Source: DASXTW01 sp046726275 (GTDB taxonomy: Bacteria; Actinomycetota; UBA4738). From it: a DNA stretch of 64,000 bases. Of this stretch, positions 50,440 to 59,024 are shown piece after piece (within the stretch, counting starts at the first letter, position 1; every line of letters starts with the position of its first letter). Location: assembly GCA_046726275.1 (NCBI GenBank), contig JBKPAF010000040.1, positions 1-64,000 of the forward strand, written 5' to 3'. The position numbers and the translations under genes were made by a program. Below the pieces are notes generated by a model, which saw nothing but the letters and a program-made list of their open reading frames with translations, ran no database searches and was not told where the DNA came from.

Positions 50440-51297
50440 TCAGGTACGCCGGCGCTGAACGACTACCGTCAGCAGGGCCAGCAGCACTCCCATCACGAAG
50501 ATAAGCGTTCCCATCACGTTCACCTGAGGCGGCACCCCGAATCGGGAGGCCCCGTACACCCACAGCGGAAACGTCGAAACCTGGCCTGCGTTGAAGGCCG
50601 TGACCACATAGTCGTCGACTGACAGGGCTGCCGCGAGCGCGGCCGCGGCCAGGATCCCCGGAAAGATGAGGGGGAAGGTGACCTTCCAGAATGTGACCCA
50701 CGGCGTCGCCCCGAGGTCCTTCGCCGCTTCCTCCCATTCCCTGTTGAACCCATGGGTGCGGGCCTTCACCGTCACCACGACGAATGAGATCGTGAACATG
50801 ATGTGCGCGATGAGGATGGTCTTCATGTCCCGCGGGATGCCCAGCGTGATGAACAGCGCGAGCAGCGAGGCCCCCATCACCACCTCCGGCGTCGCCATGG
50901 GAAGGAAGATGAACAGGTTGGTCGAGCCCCGGCCCTTGAAGCGATAGCGGGTCAGAGACAGGGCGATCAGCGTGCCCAGCGCGGTGGCCACCAGGGTGAC
51001 GACCGCGGCCACGAACAATGAGTTCTTCAGGGCCTCAGCCAGCGCGGGAATCTGGAGCAGCCTGCGGTAATGACGGAGCGTGAATCCCTGCCAGGTGAAG
51101 TTGAACCTGCCCTTGATGTCGTTGAATCCGAACAGGATCATCACGCCGATCGGCAGGAACAGATAGGCGATCACCACGCCCGTGTAGATGGGCAGGAACA
51201 ATCCTCTCCGCCGGGGCTTCCGTGGAGTGGGGGCCGGCCGACGGAGGTGGTTCGGCTCGGCGACCGCGACCTGCCCGGAATCCGTGGCCCGGCTCAT
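50440..51297 (-). CDS. potC: Polyamine-type ABC transporter permease (PotC-like)
   Basis: A 285-residue permease with about six helices. The cytoplasmic EAA loop WEEAAKDLGATPWVTFWKVT, then FPLIFPG, docks the ATPase. The first helix (IYTGVVIAYLFLPIGVMILF) and the SVDDYVVTAFNAG segment are typical of PotC. With the neighbouring PotA, PotB and PotD-like proteins it would import spermidine, putrescine or a related amine. Its ATG overlaps the upstream permease stop by four bases (ATGA), ensuring balanced synthesis. Confidence 0.93.
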   Translation of the reverse strand: MSRATDSGQVAVAEPNHLRRPAPTPRKPRRRGLFLPIYTGVVIAYLFLPIGVMILFGFNDIKGRFNFTWQGFTLRHYRRLLQIPALAEALKNSLFVAAVVTLVATALGTLIALSLTRYRFKGRGSTNLFIFLPMATPEVVMGASLLALFITLGIPRDMKTILIAHIMFTISFVVVTVKARTHGFNREWEEAAKDLGATPWVTFWKVTFPLIFPGILAAAALAAALSVDDYVVTAFNAGQVSTFPLWVYGASRFGVPPQVNVMGTLIFVMGVLLALLTVVVQRRRT

Positions 51298-52172
51298 CCG
51301 GTCAGTTCCTCCGTCCCGAGGACCCGTGCGTACACAAACACCCCGACCAGGATCGCCGCCATCAGGATGAACGAGACTGCGGCGCCCTCGGGATAGTCGT
51401 TGCTGATCAGCATGCGCCGCTGGATCACGTTGCCGATCATGGTGGTGTTCGTGCTTCCCAGCAGCGTAGCGTTGATGAAGTCCCCGACCGCCGGGATGAA
51501 CGTGAGGAGGGATCCCGCGAACACCCCAGGCAGGGAGAGCGGGAGGGTGATCTTGAAGAAGGCCACCGCTCGGCTCGAGTAGAGGTCGCCTGCGGCCTCG
51601 AGCAGGCTCCGGTCCAGTTTCTCCAGCGACGCGTAGAGCGGAAGCGCCATGAAGGGCAGGAAGTTGTAGACGAGTCCCGACACCACCGCGACGGGGGTCG
51701 CCAACAGCCGGAAGTCGCCGGGCACCAGATGGAATTCCTTGAGGGTCCCCAGGATGAATCCCTGGTCGGCCAGGATGAACCTCCAGGAGAGCGTCCGGAT
51801 AAGGAACGAGACGAAGAACGGCAGGATCACCATGAACAGCAGCGCGTTCTTCCACCGGCCGCCGTAGACGGCGATGAAGTACGCCAGAGGGTAGCTGATC
51901 AGCAGACAAGCGCCGGTGACGATCAGTCCGTACTGCAGGGACCGGATCATCTGAACGGAGTACTTGGAGAAGACGTCCGCGTACGTCGCCCAGTGCCACG
52001 TCAGGCTGTATCCGCGTTCGAGCGAGCCGGTCTGCAGAGAGATGAAGAACATCTGGATGGTCGGCACGGCGAAGAAGATGACCAGCCACAAGATGCCCGG
52101 TGCCAGCAGGGCGTATGGGACGAGCCTGGTCCGCCTCCGGCCAACGCGAGAAGCAGCGACCGTGGTAGCCAC
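51294..52172 (-). CDS. potB: Polyamine-type ABC transporter permease (PotB-like)
   Basis: A 292-residue permease with six predicted helices, starting TRLVPYALLAPGILWLVIFF. The EAA loop reads SLLEAAGDLYSSRAVAFFKI, then TLPLSLPG. FIPAVGDFINATLLG is characteristic of PotB. It pairs with the PotC-like permease to form the channel. The GTG at 52172 lies nine bases after the binding-protein stop; no ATG precedes the first helix. Confidence 0.93.
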   Translation of the reverse strand: MATTVAASRVGRRRTRLVPYALLAPGILWLVIFFAVPTIQMFFISLQTGSLERGYSLTWHWATYADVFSKYSVQMIRSLQYGLIVTGACLLISYPLAYFIAVYGGRWKNALLFMVILPFFVSFLIRTLSWRFILADQGFILGTLKEFHLVPGDFRLLATPVAVVSGLVYNFLPFMALPLYASLEKLDRSLLEAAGDLYSSRAVAFFKITLPLSLPGVFAGSLLTFIPAVGDFINATLLGSTNTTMIGNVIQRRMLISNDYPEGAAVSFILMAAILVGVFVYARVLGTEELTG

Positions 52173-52181
52173 GCGGAACCG

Positions 52182-53441
52182 TCAGCCCTGGATCAGCGGG
52201 TCGAAGGAGTCGTGCCAGTCCTGCTCTTCCTGCTCGTCCAGGACCTTGTAAGTGAACGTATTGGCGAGCATCTCGCTCGACGGCCACACGAGGTCGCTCT
52301 CGCTGACGGCCAAGAGAGACTCGTCCTCCTTGGCGTCTTCGGCGATCAGCTCCCTCACTCCCTTGACCGGCGACTCGTACCAGACGAACTCGGTGATTCC
52401 CTTGGCGATCTCCGGCCTGTAGGCGAAGTCGATCCAGGCGTGCGCGTCCGTGGGGTGCTCGGCCAGCATGGGGATGGCCATGTTGTCCGACCACCGGTTC
52501 CCGCCCTCCTCCGGAACGACGAACTCGAGCTCAGGCGTGTCCACCTTGAGCGCGTTCACGTCCCCGGACCATGCCATGGTGATCCATAGGTCCCCCGTAG
52601 CCAGCGGGTCGGTGTAGTCGTTGCCGTAGTAGCCGCGGACGATGCCCGCGTCCTTCTGCTCCTGGAGTTTCGCGAAGGCCTGGTCGACCTGTTCATCGGT
52701 GGCCTTGTCGGGGGGGCGGACCCCGTTCAGCAGCAGCGCGAACTGCACCGAATCCCGCATCTCCGAGAACATGCCGATGTGCCCCTTGAAGGCGGGGTCC
52801 CAGAGGTCGGCGATCTTGGTGATGGGCCTCTTGGTCAGTTTGGGGTTGTACCCGATCCCGGTGATCCCGGCGGCCCACGGGTAGCTGTGCTTGTTGTCGG
52901 GATCGAACCAAGGGTTGCGGAACTTGTCGTCCAGGTTGGCGGTCGCGTTGGGGAGGTTCTCCTGGTGCAGCTCCTGGATCCACCCCAGACGGATGAGCTT
53001 GGCGATCATCCAGTCGGTCATAACGATGATGTCCCAGCCGGTGGGCTGTTGTGCAGAGAGCTGCTGGCGCAGGTCCGTCCCGAAGAACTCATCGTTGTCG
53101 TTGATGTCCTCCTTGTAGGTGGGAGTGATCCCGTTCTCGGACTTGAAGGCGTCCAGGGTCGCGCTCTTCCCGTCTTCCAGATCCAGGTACAGCGGCCAGT
53201 TCGCCACCTGGACCACCCCGGCCTTCGGCGGCAGCGGCGAGGGTGTGGGGGTCGCGGTCGGCGATTGCGTGGTGTTCCCGGTGCCACTCACTCCGCAGGC
53301 CGCGAGGAAGGCCGAAAGCCCCACGGCGCCGGCCCCGGTCCCCGCATACCTGAGCACGTCCCGGCGGGAGAACCGCCGCTCCAGCATCGCTCGGAGAACG
53401 GCCGAATCCTCAGTCGGCTTGTTGTGGGTGGTGCTGGTCAT
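52182..53441 (-). CDS. potD: Tat-exported lipoprotein substrate-binding protein (PotD-like)
   Basis: A 419-residue extracellular binding protein. The N-terminus has a twin-arginine signal, RRFSRRDVLRYAGTGAGAVG (RR at 26-27), ending in lipobox FLAAC (Cys49). The protein should therefore be folded inside, exported by Tat and anchored as a lipoprotein. The mature part reads VQVANWPLYLDLEDGKSATL and later LWDPAFKGHIGMFSEMRDSV, WITMAWSGDVNAL and MAIPMLAEHPTDAHAWIDF, all PotD/PotF-like. Tryptophan and aspartate residues that hold polyamines are probably conserved but need a model. ATG 53441 follows GGAGGAGCT. Confidence 0.93.
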   Translation of the reverse strand: MTSTTHNKPTEDSAVLRAMLERRFSRRDVLRYAGTGAGAVGLSAFLAACGVSGTGNTTQSPTATPTPSPLPPKAGVVQVANWPLYLDLEDGKSATLDAFKSENGITPTYKEDINDNDEFFGTDLRQQLSAQQPTGWDIIVMTDWMIAKLIRLGWIQELHQENLPNATANLDDKFRNPWFDPDNKHSYPWAAGITGIGYNPKLTKRPITKIADLWDPAFKGHIGMFSEMRDSVQFALLLNGVRPPDKATDEQVDQAFAKLQEQKDAGIVRGYYGNDYTDPLATGDLWITMAWSGDVNALKVDTPELEFVVPEEGGNRWSDNMAIPMLAEHPTDAHAWIDFAYRPEIAKGITEFVWYESPVKGVRELIAEDAKEDESLLAVSESDLVWPSSEMLANTFTYKVLDEQEEQDWHDSFDPLIQG

Positions 53442-54559
53442 AGCTCCTCCTCCCCCTCGCTCAACGGCGCGGATGGTCGTACGACGAAGGTGTGCTCGGG
53501 GCGCCACAGGAGGCGCACCTGCTGGCCCGGGGCGGGGATCGATTCCGCCCCGAGGTTCTGCGCGTACACGGTCAGCGTGTGATCGCCTGGACCGTCGATG
53601 GTGAACTGATGGCTCACGCCGACGAAGGTGGCCATGCGAAGCGTGCCGGTCACCGAGTTCCACCCCGTCGGGGACTCCCCCGTGTCGCGTTCCAACCGGA
53701 TCTTCTCCGGCCGAACTCCGACCTTCACCCCGGTCATCTGACCGTTCAACCGCTCCGACGGCACCGTCAGCATCGAGCCGGTCTGCAGTTGGATGGTGGC
53801 CATGGCCCCGTCTCGTCGCGTGACCTCTCCGTCGAGGAGGTTCGACGCCCCCAGGAAACCCGCGACGAACTCGGTGGCGGGGTTCTCGTACATCTCTTCA
53901 GGGGCCCCGATCTGCTCGATCTCCCCGGTTCGCATCACCGCGATCCGGTCGGACATCGTCATGGCCTCTTCCTGGTCGTGGGTCACATACAGGAACGTGA
54001 TGCCGACCTCCAGCTGGATCCTCTTCAGCTCAAGCTGCATCTGCTTGCGGAGCTTCAGATCCAGGGCGCCCAGGGGCTCGTCCAGCAACAGGACCTTCGG
54101 CCGGTTGATCAGCGCGCGGGCCAGGGCCACCCGCTGCTGTTGCCCTCCCGAAAGCTGGGACGGTCTGCGCCGCTCGAATCCCGGGAGGTCCACCAGGCGA
54201 AGGGAATCCCCAACTCGCTCCTGGATCTGGGTTTTCGGGACCTTCTTCCGCCGAAGCCCGAACGCCACGTTTTCGAACACGGTGAGATGCGGGAAGAGGG
54301 CGTAGGACTGGAAGACGGTGTTGACGTCGCGGCGGTAGGCGGGGAGGTCGGTGACGTCTCTCCCCCCCAGGAAGATAGTGCCTTGGGAGGGCTCCTCGAA
54401 CCCACCGATCATCCGCAGGGTCGTGGTCTTTCCGCAGCCGGATGGCCCGAGCAGGCTGAAGAACTCTCCGCGTTCGATGTCCAGCGTCAGGTCATCGACC
54501 GCGGTGACGTCTCCGAACCGTTTGGTCACCCGGTCGAGCCGGACGTCCGCTTCGGCCAC
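53438..54559 (-). CDS. potA: Polyamine-type ABC transporter ATP-binding protein (PotA-like)
   Basis: A 373-residue ABC ATPase: Walker A LLGPSGCGKTTTLRMI, Q-loop VFQSYALFPHLTVFENVAFG, signature QLSGGQQQRVALARAL, Walker B VLLLDEPLGALDLKLR and switch YVTHDQEEAM. The C-terminal TOBE region (VGVRPEKIRLERDTGES) is of the PotA type. GTG 54559 has GAGGAGAG upstream; ATG 54598 in frame is a weaker alternative. It is first in the order potA-potD-potB-potC-aminotransferase, and its stop overlaps potD as ATGA. Confidence 0.95.
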   Translation of the reverse strand: MAEADVRLDRVTKRFGDVTAVDDLTLDIERGEFFSLLGPSGCGKTTTLRMIGGFEEPSQGTIFLGGRDVTDLPAYRRDVNTVFQSYALFPHLTVFENVAFGLRRKKVPKTQIQERVGDSLRLVDLPGFERRRPSQLSGGQQQRVALARALINRPKVLLLDEPLGALDLKLRKQMQLELKRIQLEVGITFLYVTHDQEEAMTMSDRIAVMRTGEIEQIGAPEEMYENPATEFVAGFLGASNLLDGEVTRRDGAMATIQLQTGSMLTVPSERLNGQMTGVKVGVRPEKIRLERDTGESPTGWNSVTGTLRMATFVGVSHQFTIDGPGDHTLTVYAQNLGAESIPAPGQQVRLLWRPEHTFVVRPSAPLSEGEEEL

Positions 54560-54574
54560 GTACTGCTCTCCTCT

Positions 54575-54608
54575 GCGGGGGCTACCGCTTCGCTGCATGA
54601 GCCCCCGC
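54575..54608 (-). promoter_or_regulatory. Perfect 9-bp stem-loop in the potA leader
   Basis: On the minus strand GCGGGGGCT and AGCCCCCGC enclose a 16-base loop, ending 15 bases before the potA GTG and touching its ribosome site. It may control translation or RNA stability. I do not recognise a riboswitch consensus. Confidence 0.5.
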
Positions 54609-54725
54609 GCCCCACCCTCTTGATCGAGACGCATTGAATCACGGAGCAGCCGGTAGGGCCGCCATGTGCTGCACGCTAGCCTGTCGGGAGACGCCGACGG
54701 CACGTCCTCTCGGCCAAAAGCCGTT

Positions 54726-54740
54726 TGTACGCTTTGTACA
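54726..54740. promoter_or_regulatory. Inverted repeat TGTAC-N5-GTACA between potA and the GAF kinase
   Basis: An exact 5-bp palindrome pair in the 259-base divergent region. The overlapping 10-mer CGTTTGTACG (54722-54731) recurs at 63758-63767, upstream of the aldehyde dehydrogenase operon. It could be the site of a shared regulator. Confidence 0.4.
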
Positions 54741-54803
54741 GGTGGGCGAGTAGGGAGACCAGGACGCCCCCGGCCGGCGGTGCCACCGGTCCGAACCACG
54801 TCC

Positions 54804-54809
54804 TACAGT
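54804..54809 (+). promoter_or_regulatory. Candidate -10 box TACAGT for the GAF kinase
   Basis: TACAGT ends nine bases before the ATG at 54819, with GGGGTCGCC between. This is the same geometry as the boxes before the helicase and FrhB-like genes. Confidence 0.4.
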
Positions 54810-54818
54810 GGGGTCGCC

Positions 54819-55979
54819 ATGGTCGAGAGATCCGCCTATCCCGAGAACGGCATGGGCGGGAGCGCTCTTCGGGCCGTCAGCGACGCGGTTTTGGCCATCG
54901 CGGCCGAACGTTCGGTCGAGCACGTCCTACAGAAGATCGTGGACTCGGCGAGGGGCCTGGTGCGTGCCCGATATGCCGCGCTCGGAGTCCCCGATGGCGA
55001 GGGAGGCTTCTCGCAGTTCATCGTGTCCGGCATCAGCGACACGACTCGGGAGGCGATCGGCGAGCTCCCCCGCACGCACGGGCTGCTGGGCGCCATGCTG
55101 GAGGACCCCGGCCCGATCCGCCTTCGGGACATCAAGAGCCATCCGGACTTCCGAGGCTGGTGGCCTGACCACCATCCGAAGATGCGGTCGTTCCTGGGGG
55201 TTCCTCTCGTCTCCAGGGGAGCGATCATCGGCGCGTTCTACCTGGCCAGCAAGATCGGGGCCCGGGAATTCAGCCGCGACGACCAGGAGCTGGTGGAGGT
55301 CCTCGCCGCCCACGCGGCGATCGCCATCGAGAATGCCCAGCTTCTCGAGCGCAGCCGGGAGCTTACGGTGATGGCGGAGCGCAACCGGCTGGCCCGGGAC
55401 CTGCACGACTCCGTCACACAGACGCTGTTCAGCGCGGTGTTCACGGCCGAGGCGGCAGCCGAGCTCCTCGAGCGGGATCCTCCCAGGGCGAAAGCCGAGG
55501 TGCGAAAGCTTCAGGAGCTGGCCAAGGCGGCCGTGCGGGAGATGCGCGCGCTGGTGTTCGAGCTGCGGCCGGCCGAGATCGAGGTCGAAGGGCTCGTTCC
55601 GACCCTGCGCAAGCACATCGGCGTGCTTCGCCGCGTCCACGGGGTGGACGTCGTTCTCAACGTCGAAGGGGCACGACGATTGCCGCTTGGGGCCGAGCGA
55701 GAGCTCTACCGGATCGCCCAGGAAGCGATCCGGAACGCCCTGCAGCACTCGGGAGGAAGCAGGATCTCGGTCGAGATGACGATTCGGGATTCCGTGGTCA
55801 GTCTCTGCGTGAGCGACGACGGCGTCGGATTCGATCCCGAAGCCCCACAGGTCCGAGGACGACACCTCGGCCTCACCTCCATGATGGAGCGGGCGGGCCT
55901 GCTCGGTGGCGAGCTGCACATCGAGTCGGCTCCGGGGTCGGGGTCGAAGGTCTGGCTGGAGGCTCCGGTCGGTGGCTGA
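54819..55979 (+). CDS. DevS-like GAF-domain sensor histidine kinase
   Basis: A soluble 386-residue kinase. A GAF domain (about 25-175) contains IGELPRTHGLLGAMLEDPGP, then IRLRDIKSHPDFRGW and DHHPKMRSFLGVPLVSRGA. This closely follows mycobacterial DevS/DosS GAF domains, with a His-His pair (118-119) in the region of their haem ligand. HisKA_3 follows with ERNRLARDLHDSVTQTLFSA (His196), then HATPase with RIAQEAIRNALQHSGG and SDDGVGFDP. Whether haem is bound is inference. The next gene is a NarL-type regulator, its cognate partner, overlapping or nearly touching. Confidence 0.92.
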   Translation: MVERSAYPENGMGGSALRAVSDAVLAIAAERSVEHVLQKIVDSARGLVRARYAALGVPDGEGGFSQFIVSGISDTTREAIGELPRTHGLLGAMLEDPGPIRLRDIKSHPDFRGWWPDHHPKMRSFLGVPLVSRGAIIGAFYLASKIGAREFSRDDQELVEVLAAHAAIAIENAQLLERSRELTVMAERNRLARDLHDSVTQTLFSAVFTAEAAAELLERDPPRAKAEVRKLQELAKAAVREMRALVFELRPAEIEVEGLVPTLRKHIGVLRRVHGVDVVLNVEGARRLPLGAERELYRIAQEAIRNALQHSGGSRISVEMTIRDSVVSLCVSDDGVGFDPEAPQVRGRHLGLTSMMERAGLLGGELHIESAPGSGSKVWLEAPVGG

Positions 55980-56010
55980 TCGACGGGGCCGGGCTGGCCG
56001 GGGTCCTCAA

Positions 56011-56658
56011 GTGCGGGCGGACAGGATCGAGGTCCTGATCGCCGACGACCATCCGGTCGTCCGTCATGGGCTCCGGGCGTTCCTCCAGTTGCAGGAGGAC
56101 TTCGACATCGTCGGCGAGGCCGGGGACGGCCACGAAGCGGTGGCCGAAGTCCAGAAGCTGCGACCGGACGTGGTCCTCCTCGACCTTGTGATGCCGAACC
56201 TTGACGGCATCGACGCGATCAGGCAGATCCGCCAGGCCAGCCCCGACACGAAAGTAATCGTCCTCACCACATTCGCCGACGACGAGAAGGTCTTCCCCGC
56301 GGTGAGGGCAGGGGCCGCCGGCTACCTGCTGAAGGACGTCGAGCCGAAGGAGCTGGTCGATGCGATCCGCACGGTCCATCGGGGAGAGGGTCTGCTTCAC
56401 CCCCGGGTCGCCTCAAAGCTGATGAGCGAGTTCGCCGGGGAGCACGAGCGGGCGGACACGTTCGAGGCCCTGACCGACCGGGAGAAGGAGGTGCTCCGGC
56501 TCATCGCCCGGGGCATGTCGAATCGGGAGATCGCGAGGGAGCTCGTGCTCTCGGAGAAGACCGTGAAGACCCACGTGAGCAACATCCTGGCCAAGCTTCG
56601 CCTGGCCGACCGGACGCAGGCGGCGCTGTACGCCGTGAGGAATCGGCTGGTCGACTAG
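56011..56658 (+). CDS. NarL/LuxR-family response regulator
   Basis: The receiver at residues 5-122 begins IEVLIADDHPVVRHGLRAFL and has phospho-site VLLDLVMPNLDG (Asp58). The C-terminal LuxR helix-turn-helix reads LTDREKEVLRLIARGMSNRE, then IARELVLSEKTVKTHVSNIL. It activates or represses genes in response to the upstream GAF kinase. GTG 56011 gives a normal N-terminus. GTG 55972, overlapping the kinase stop by eight bases and with GGAGG upstream, is a reasonable alternative adding 13 residues. Confidence 0.95.
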   Translation: MRADRIEVLIADDHPVVRHGLRAFLQLQEDFDIVGEAGDGHEAVAEVQKLRPDVVLLDLVMPNLDGIDAIRQIRQASPDTKVIVLTTFADDEKVFPAVRAGAAGYLLKDVEPKELVDAIRTVHRGEGLLHPRVASKLMSEFAGEHERADTFEALTDREKEVLRLIARGMSNREIARELVLSEKTVKTHVSNILAKLRLADRTQAALYAVRNRLVD

Positions 56659-56772
56659 CCCCCGCGTTCGGGGTCTCCTCCCACAGTCTCACCGTTCTCC
56701 GACGCATTGCCGATGCCGGGATGCGCCTCCAGGACGATGCGGGCCCAGCGGGTCTCGGTTACCGTCCAGGGA

Positions 56773-57795
56773 ATGCGATACCGACTTCTCGGCCGGAGTG
56801 GGCTGCGGGTGTCCGAGCTGGCGCTCGGCACGATGACCTTCGGCGAAGACTGGGGCTGGGGCGCGTCCAAGGAAGAGAGCCGCAAGATCCTCGATCGGTA
56901 CGCAGAGGCCGGCGGCAACTTCATCGACACGGCAAACAACTACACGGACGGGACGAGCGAGCGCTTCCTCGGGGAGCTCCTGAGCACCGACCGCGATCAC
57001 TTCGTCCTGGCCACGAAGTACTCGCTCACCGAGCGGCGGGAGGACCCCAACTTCGGTGGGAACCACCGCAAGAACCTGATCCGGTCGCTGGAGGGAAGCC
57101 TTCAGCGACTGGCCACCGACCGTGTGGACCTGTTGTGGCTGCACATGTGGGACGGAATGACGCCGGTGAGCGAGGTCCTCCGGACGATGGACGATCTGGT
57201 GCGGGCGGGCAAGGTGCTGTACGTCGGGTTCTCCGACACGCCCGCGTGGGTCGTTGCTCAGGCAGTGACCGAGGCGGAGGTGCGTGGCTGGGTCAGGCCG
57301 GTCGGCATCCAGGCCCCCTACAGCGTGCTGGATCGGGGGGTGGAGCGGGACCTCCTGCCCATGGCCCGGGCGAACGAGCTGGGTGTGACCGTGTGGGGGA
57401 TGCTTGAAGGCGGCACGCTCACGGGCAAATACCGAGCTGCTGACCGCGGCCCCGCCCGCTACGAAGGAGCTTCGGAGAAGGAGCTTGCGGCGGGAGACGC
57501 CGTCGCCGAGCTGGCCGAGGAGGTCGGCCGGTCGCCGGCGCAAGTTGCCATCGGGTGGATCCGAGCCCGCCGAGATCTGGCCCAGATCATCCCCATCCTG
57601 GGTGCTCGAACCGTCGACCAGCTCGACGATGCGCTGGGCGTCCTGGAGGTCGAACTGACCGAAGATCAGGTCCGTCGGCTGGACGACGTGGCCCCGATCG
57701 ACCTCGGGTTCCCCCATTCGTTCCTCGCTTCAGACCACGTGCGGGGGCTGATCTTCGGCGACACGTATCCCCTGATCGAGAACCACCGCACCTGA
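56773..57795 (+). CDS. Aldo/keto reductase
   Basis: A 340-residue NADPH-dependent TIM-barrel reductase. The catalytic tetrad is visible: Asp52 and Tyr57 in NFIDTANNYTDG, Lys82 in LATKYSL and His124 in LLWLHMWDG. The C-terminal cofactor region IIPILGARTVDQLDDAL is intact. It resembles the YajO/AKR11-like group, which acts on varied aldehydes. ATG 56773 follows AGGGA. It may lie in the regulon of the preceding regulator, but nothing in the sequence shows this. Confidence 0.92.
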   Translation: MRYRLLGRSGLRVSELALGTMTFGEDWGWGASKEESRKILDRYAEAGGNFIDTANNYTDGTSERFLGELLSTDRDHFVLATKYSLTERREDPNFGGNHRKNLIRSLEGSLQRLATDRVDLLWLHMWDGMTPVSEVLRTMDDLVRAGKVLYVGFSDTPAWVVAQAVTEAEVRGWVRPVGIQAPYSVLDRGVERDLLPMARANELGVTVWGMLEGGTLTGKYRAADRGPARYEGASEKELAAGDAVAELAEEVGRSPAQVAIGWIRARRDLAQIIPILGARTVDQLDDALGVLEVELTEDQVRRLDDVAPIDLGFPHSFLASDHVRGLIFGDTYPLIENHRT

Positions 57796-57869
57796 GCTAA
57801 CCGGCGGCCAGCAGGCGATCGCCAAAGAGGAGCACGAGGAACCACCAACGGCGCGACGGCCGGTTGACC

Positions 57870-59024
57870 TCAGGACGTACTGGAATCGGGTGGGGGAACA
57901 GGTGTCTCGGCCGACACTCGCTCGAGGCGTTCGGCCAAGTGGGGCAGCCGAATACCGTTCGGGACCCATGCCACTACCGGCAGGACCTCGGGGCAACGCT
58001 TCCTTGCCGCCCGACGAGCCTCTCCGGGGCTGACCCCAGTGCCCAGCAGCTCCCCATCCCAAAGTGCCACGAACGAATCACCCGAGAGAGACGCACCCTG
58101 TTCGCGGATCCACCGCAGCGAATGTCGGAGCTGCGCCGCCTCTTCTTGCGACGGGGGCCCTGCCGCCTCGCCGGCCAGGCCTCTCCGATACTCCAGGACC
58201 GACCGCTCACCCCCTAAGCGTCGTCGCGAAGCCAGGTAATGCAGGGCCATCAGTGGACCGAGCGCCGCCATCGAGGGCACCCCAGTGGTGATAACGCCGG
58301 CAGAGACGAGGACGAAGAACACGGTGACCGTGGTGAGACCGAGGCAACCGGCGATCCACGCGGAGACCTTGCCGAACGCCTTGTACGAGACGAGGGTCCA
58401 CAGGGTGAGCATCAACACGTCCCCCAGGCCGATCGGCGCACTGCTGGAGCCGTGTCCCCAGGAGAGGATCGGGGCCAAGGGGAGAGTACGCACCCGGGCG
58501 AAGAACTCGACCATGATCGGCAGCGTGATGGTGGCCACGAAGTCGTACACGGCCAGCGCGACACCGAACACCGCGACGTCTCTGGCTCTCATCCCGTTCT
58601 GCACGTACAGGTTGCAAACACCCACCACGCCGGCGGCGATAACCAGGTCATTCAGGGCGACGAAGACATGGAACCCGGACCCGGACTGCCCGACGGCGTG
58701 GGCCACGATCACGTCCGCGACGACGATCGACGCCGCGGCGAGGAGCGGAATTGGGCGGGGAAGAACAGGGGCGAGAGTGAACTGGAGGACCGCCACGAAG
58801 ACCATCCCCAGAACGACCGTTACCAGCCAGGTGGGCACCTTCAGGTACAGAGGGGGCAGAACCACCACCGCAAGCATCATGAACACGACATCTCTCAGGT
58901 TGTAGCGACCCACCGGTGGCCTGGCGATCCGCACGGTCCGAAAGTAGAGATGGGCGACGGCGATCGTCGCCACGATCAGCGCTCCGACGACCAGAATGTT
59001 CACGGCGCTCGGGCTCGGCCTCAT
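57870..59024 (-). CDS. Multi-pass membrane protein with presenilin-like YD/GLGD motifs and DUF5678-like tail
   Basis: A 384-residue protein with about nine hydrophobic helices up to residue 265. Within them, VYD (Asp161), APIGLGD (Asp202) and GVPSMAALGPLMAL (about 249-260) fall in the order of the YD, GxGD and PAL motifs of presenilin/signal-peptide-peptidase (A22-like) intramembrane proteases. The cytosolic end (about 313-356) reads SFVALWDGELLGTGVSPGEA, then ARKRCPEVLPVVAWVP, like a small DUF5678 domain. If active it would cut a peptide or helix inside the membrane. Its ATG overlaps the upstream ligase stop (ATGA), and a 24-codon peptide heads the operon. Confidence 0.65.
   Translation of the reverse strand: MRPSPSAVNILVVGALIVATIAVAHLYFRTVRIARPPVGRYNLRDVVFMMLAVVVLPPLYLKVPTWLVTVVLGMVFVAVLQFTLAPVLPRPIPLLAAASIVVADVIVAHAVGQSGSGFHVFVALNDLVIAAGVVGVCNLYVQNGMRARDVAVFGVALAVYDFVATITLPIMVEFFARVRTLPLAPILSWGHGSSSAPIGLGDVLMLTLWTLVSYKAFGKVSAWIAGCLGLTTVTVFFVLVSAGVITTGVPSMAALGPLMALHYLASRRRLGGERSVLEYRRGLAGEAAGPPSQEEAAQLRHSLRWIREQGASLSGDSFVALWDGELLGTGVSPGEARRAARKRCPEVLPVVAWVPNGIRLPHLAERLERVSAETPVPPPDSSTS

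Noticed and set aside
54559..54598. ATG 54598 as the potA start
   Set aside because: In frame, but its ribosome site is weaker and the added residues are not family-like; GTG 54559 has GAGGAGAG upstream.
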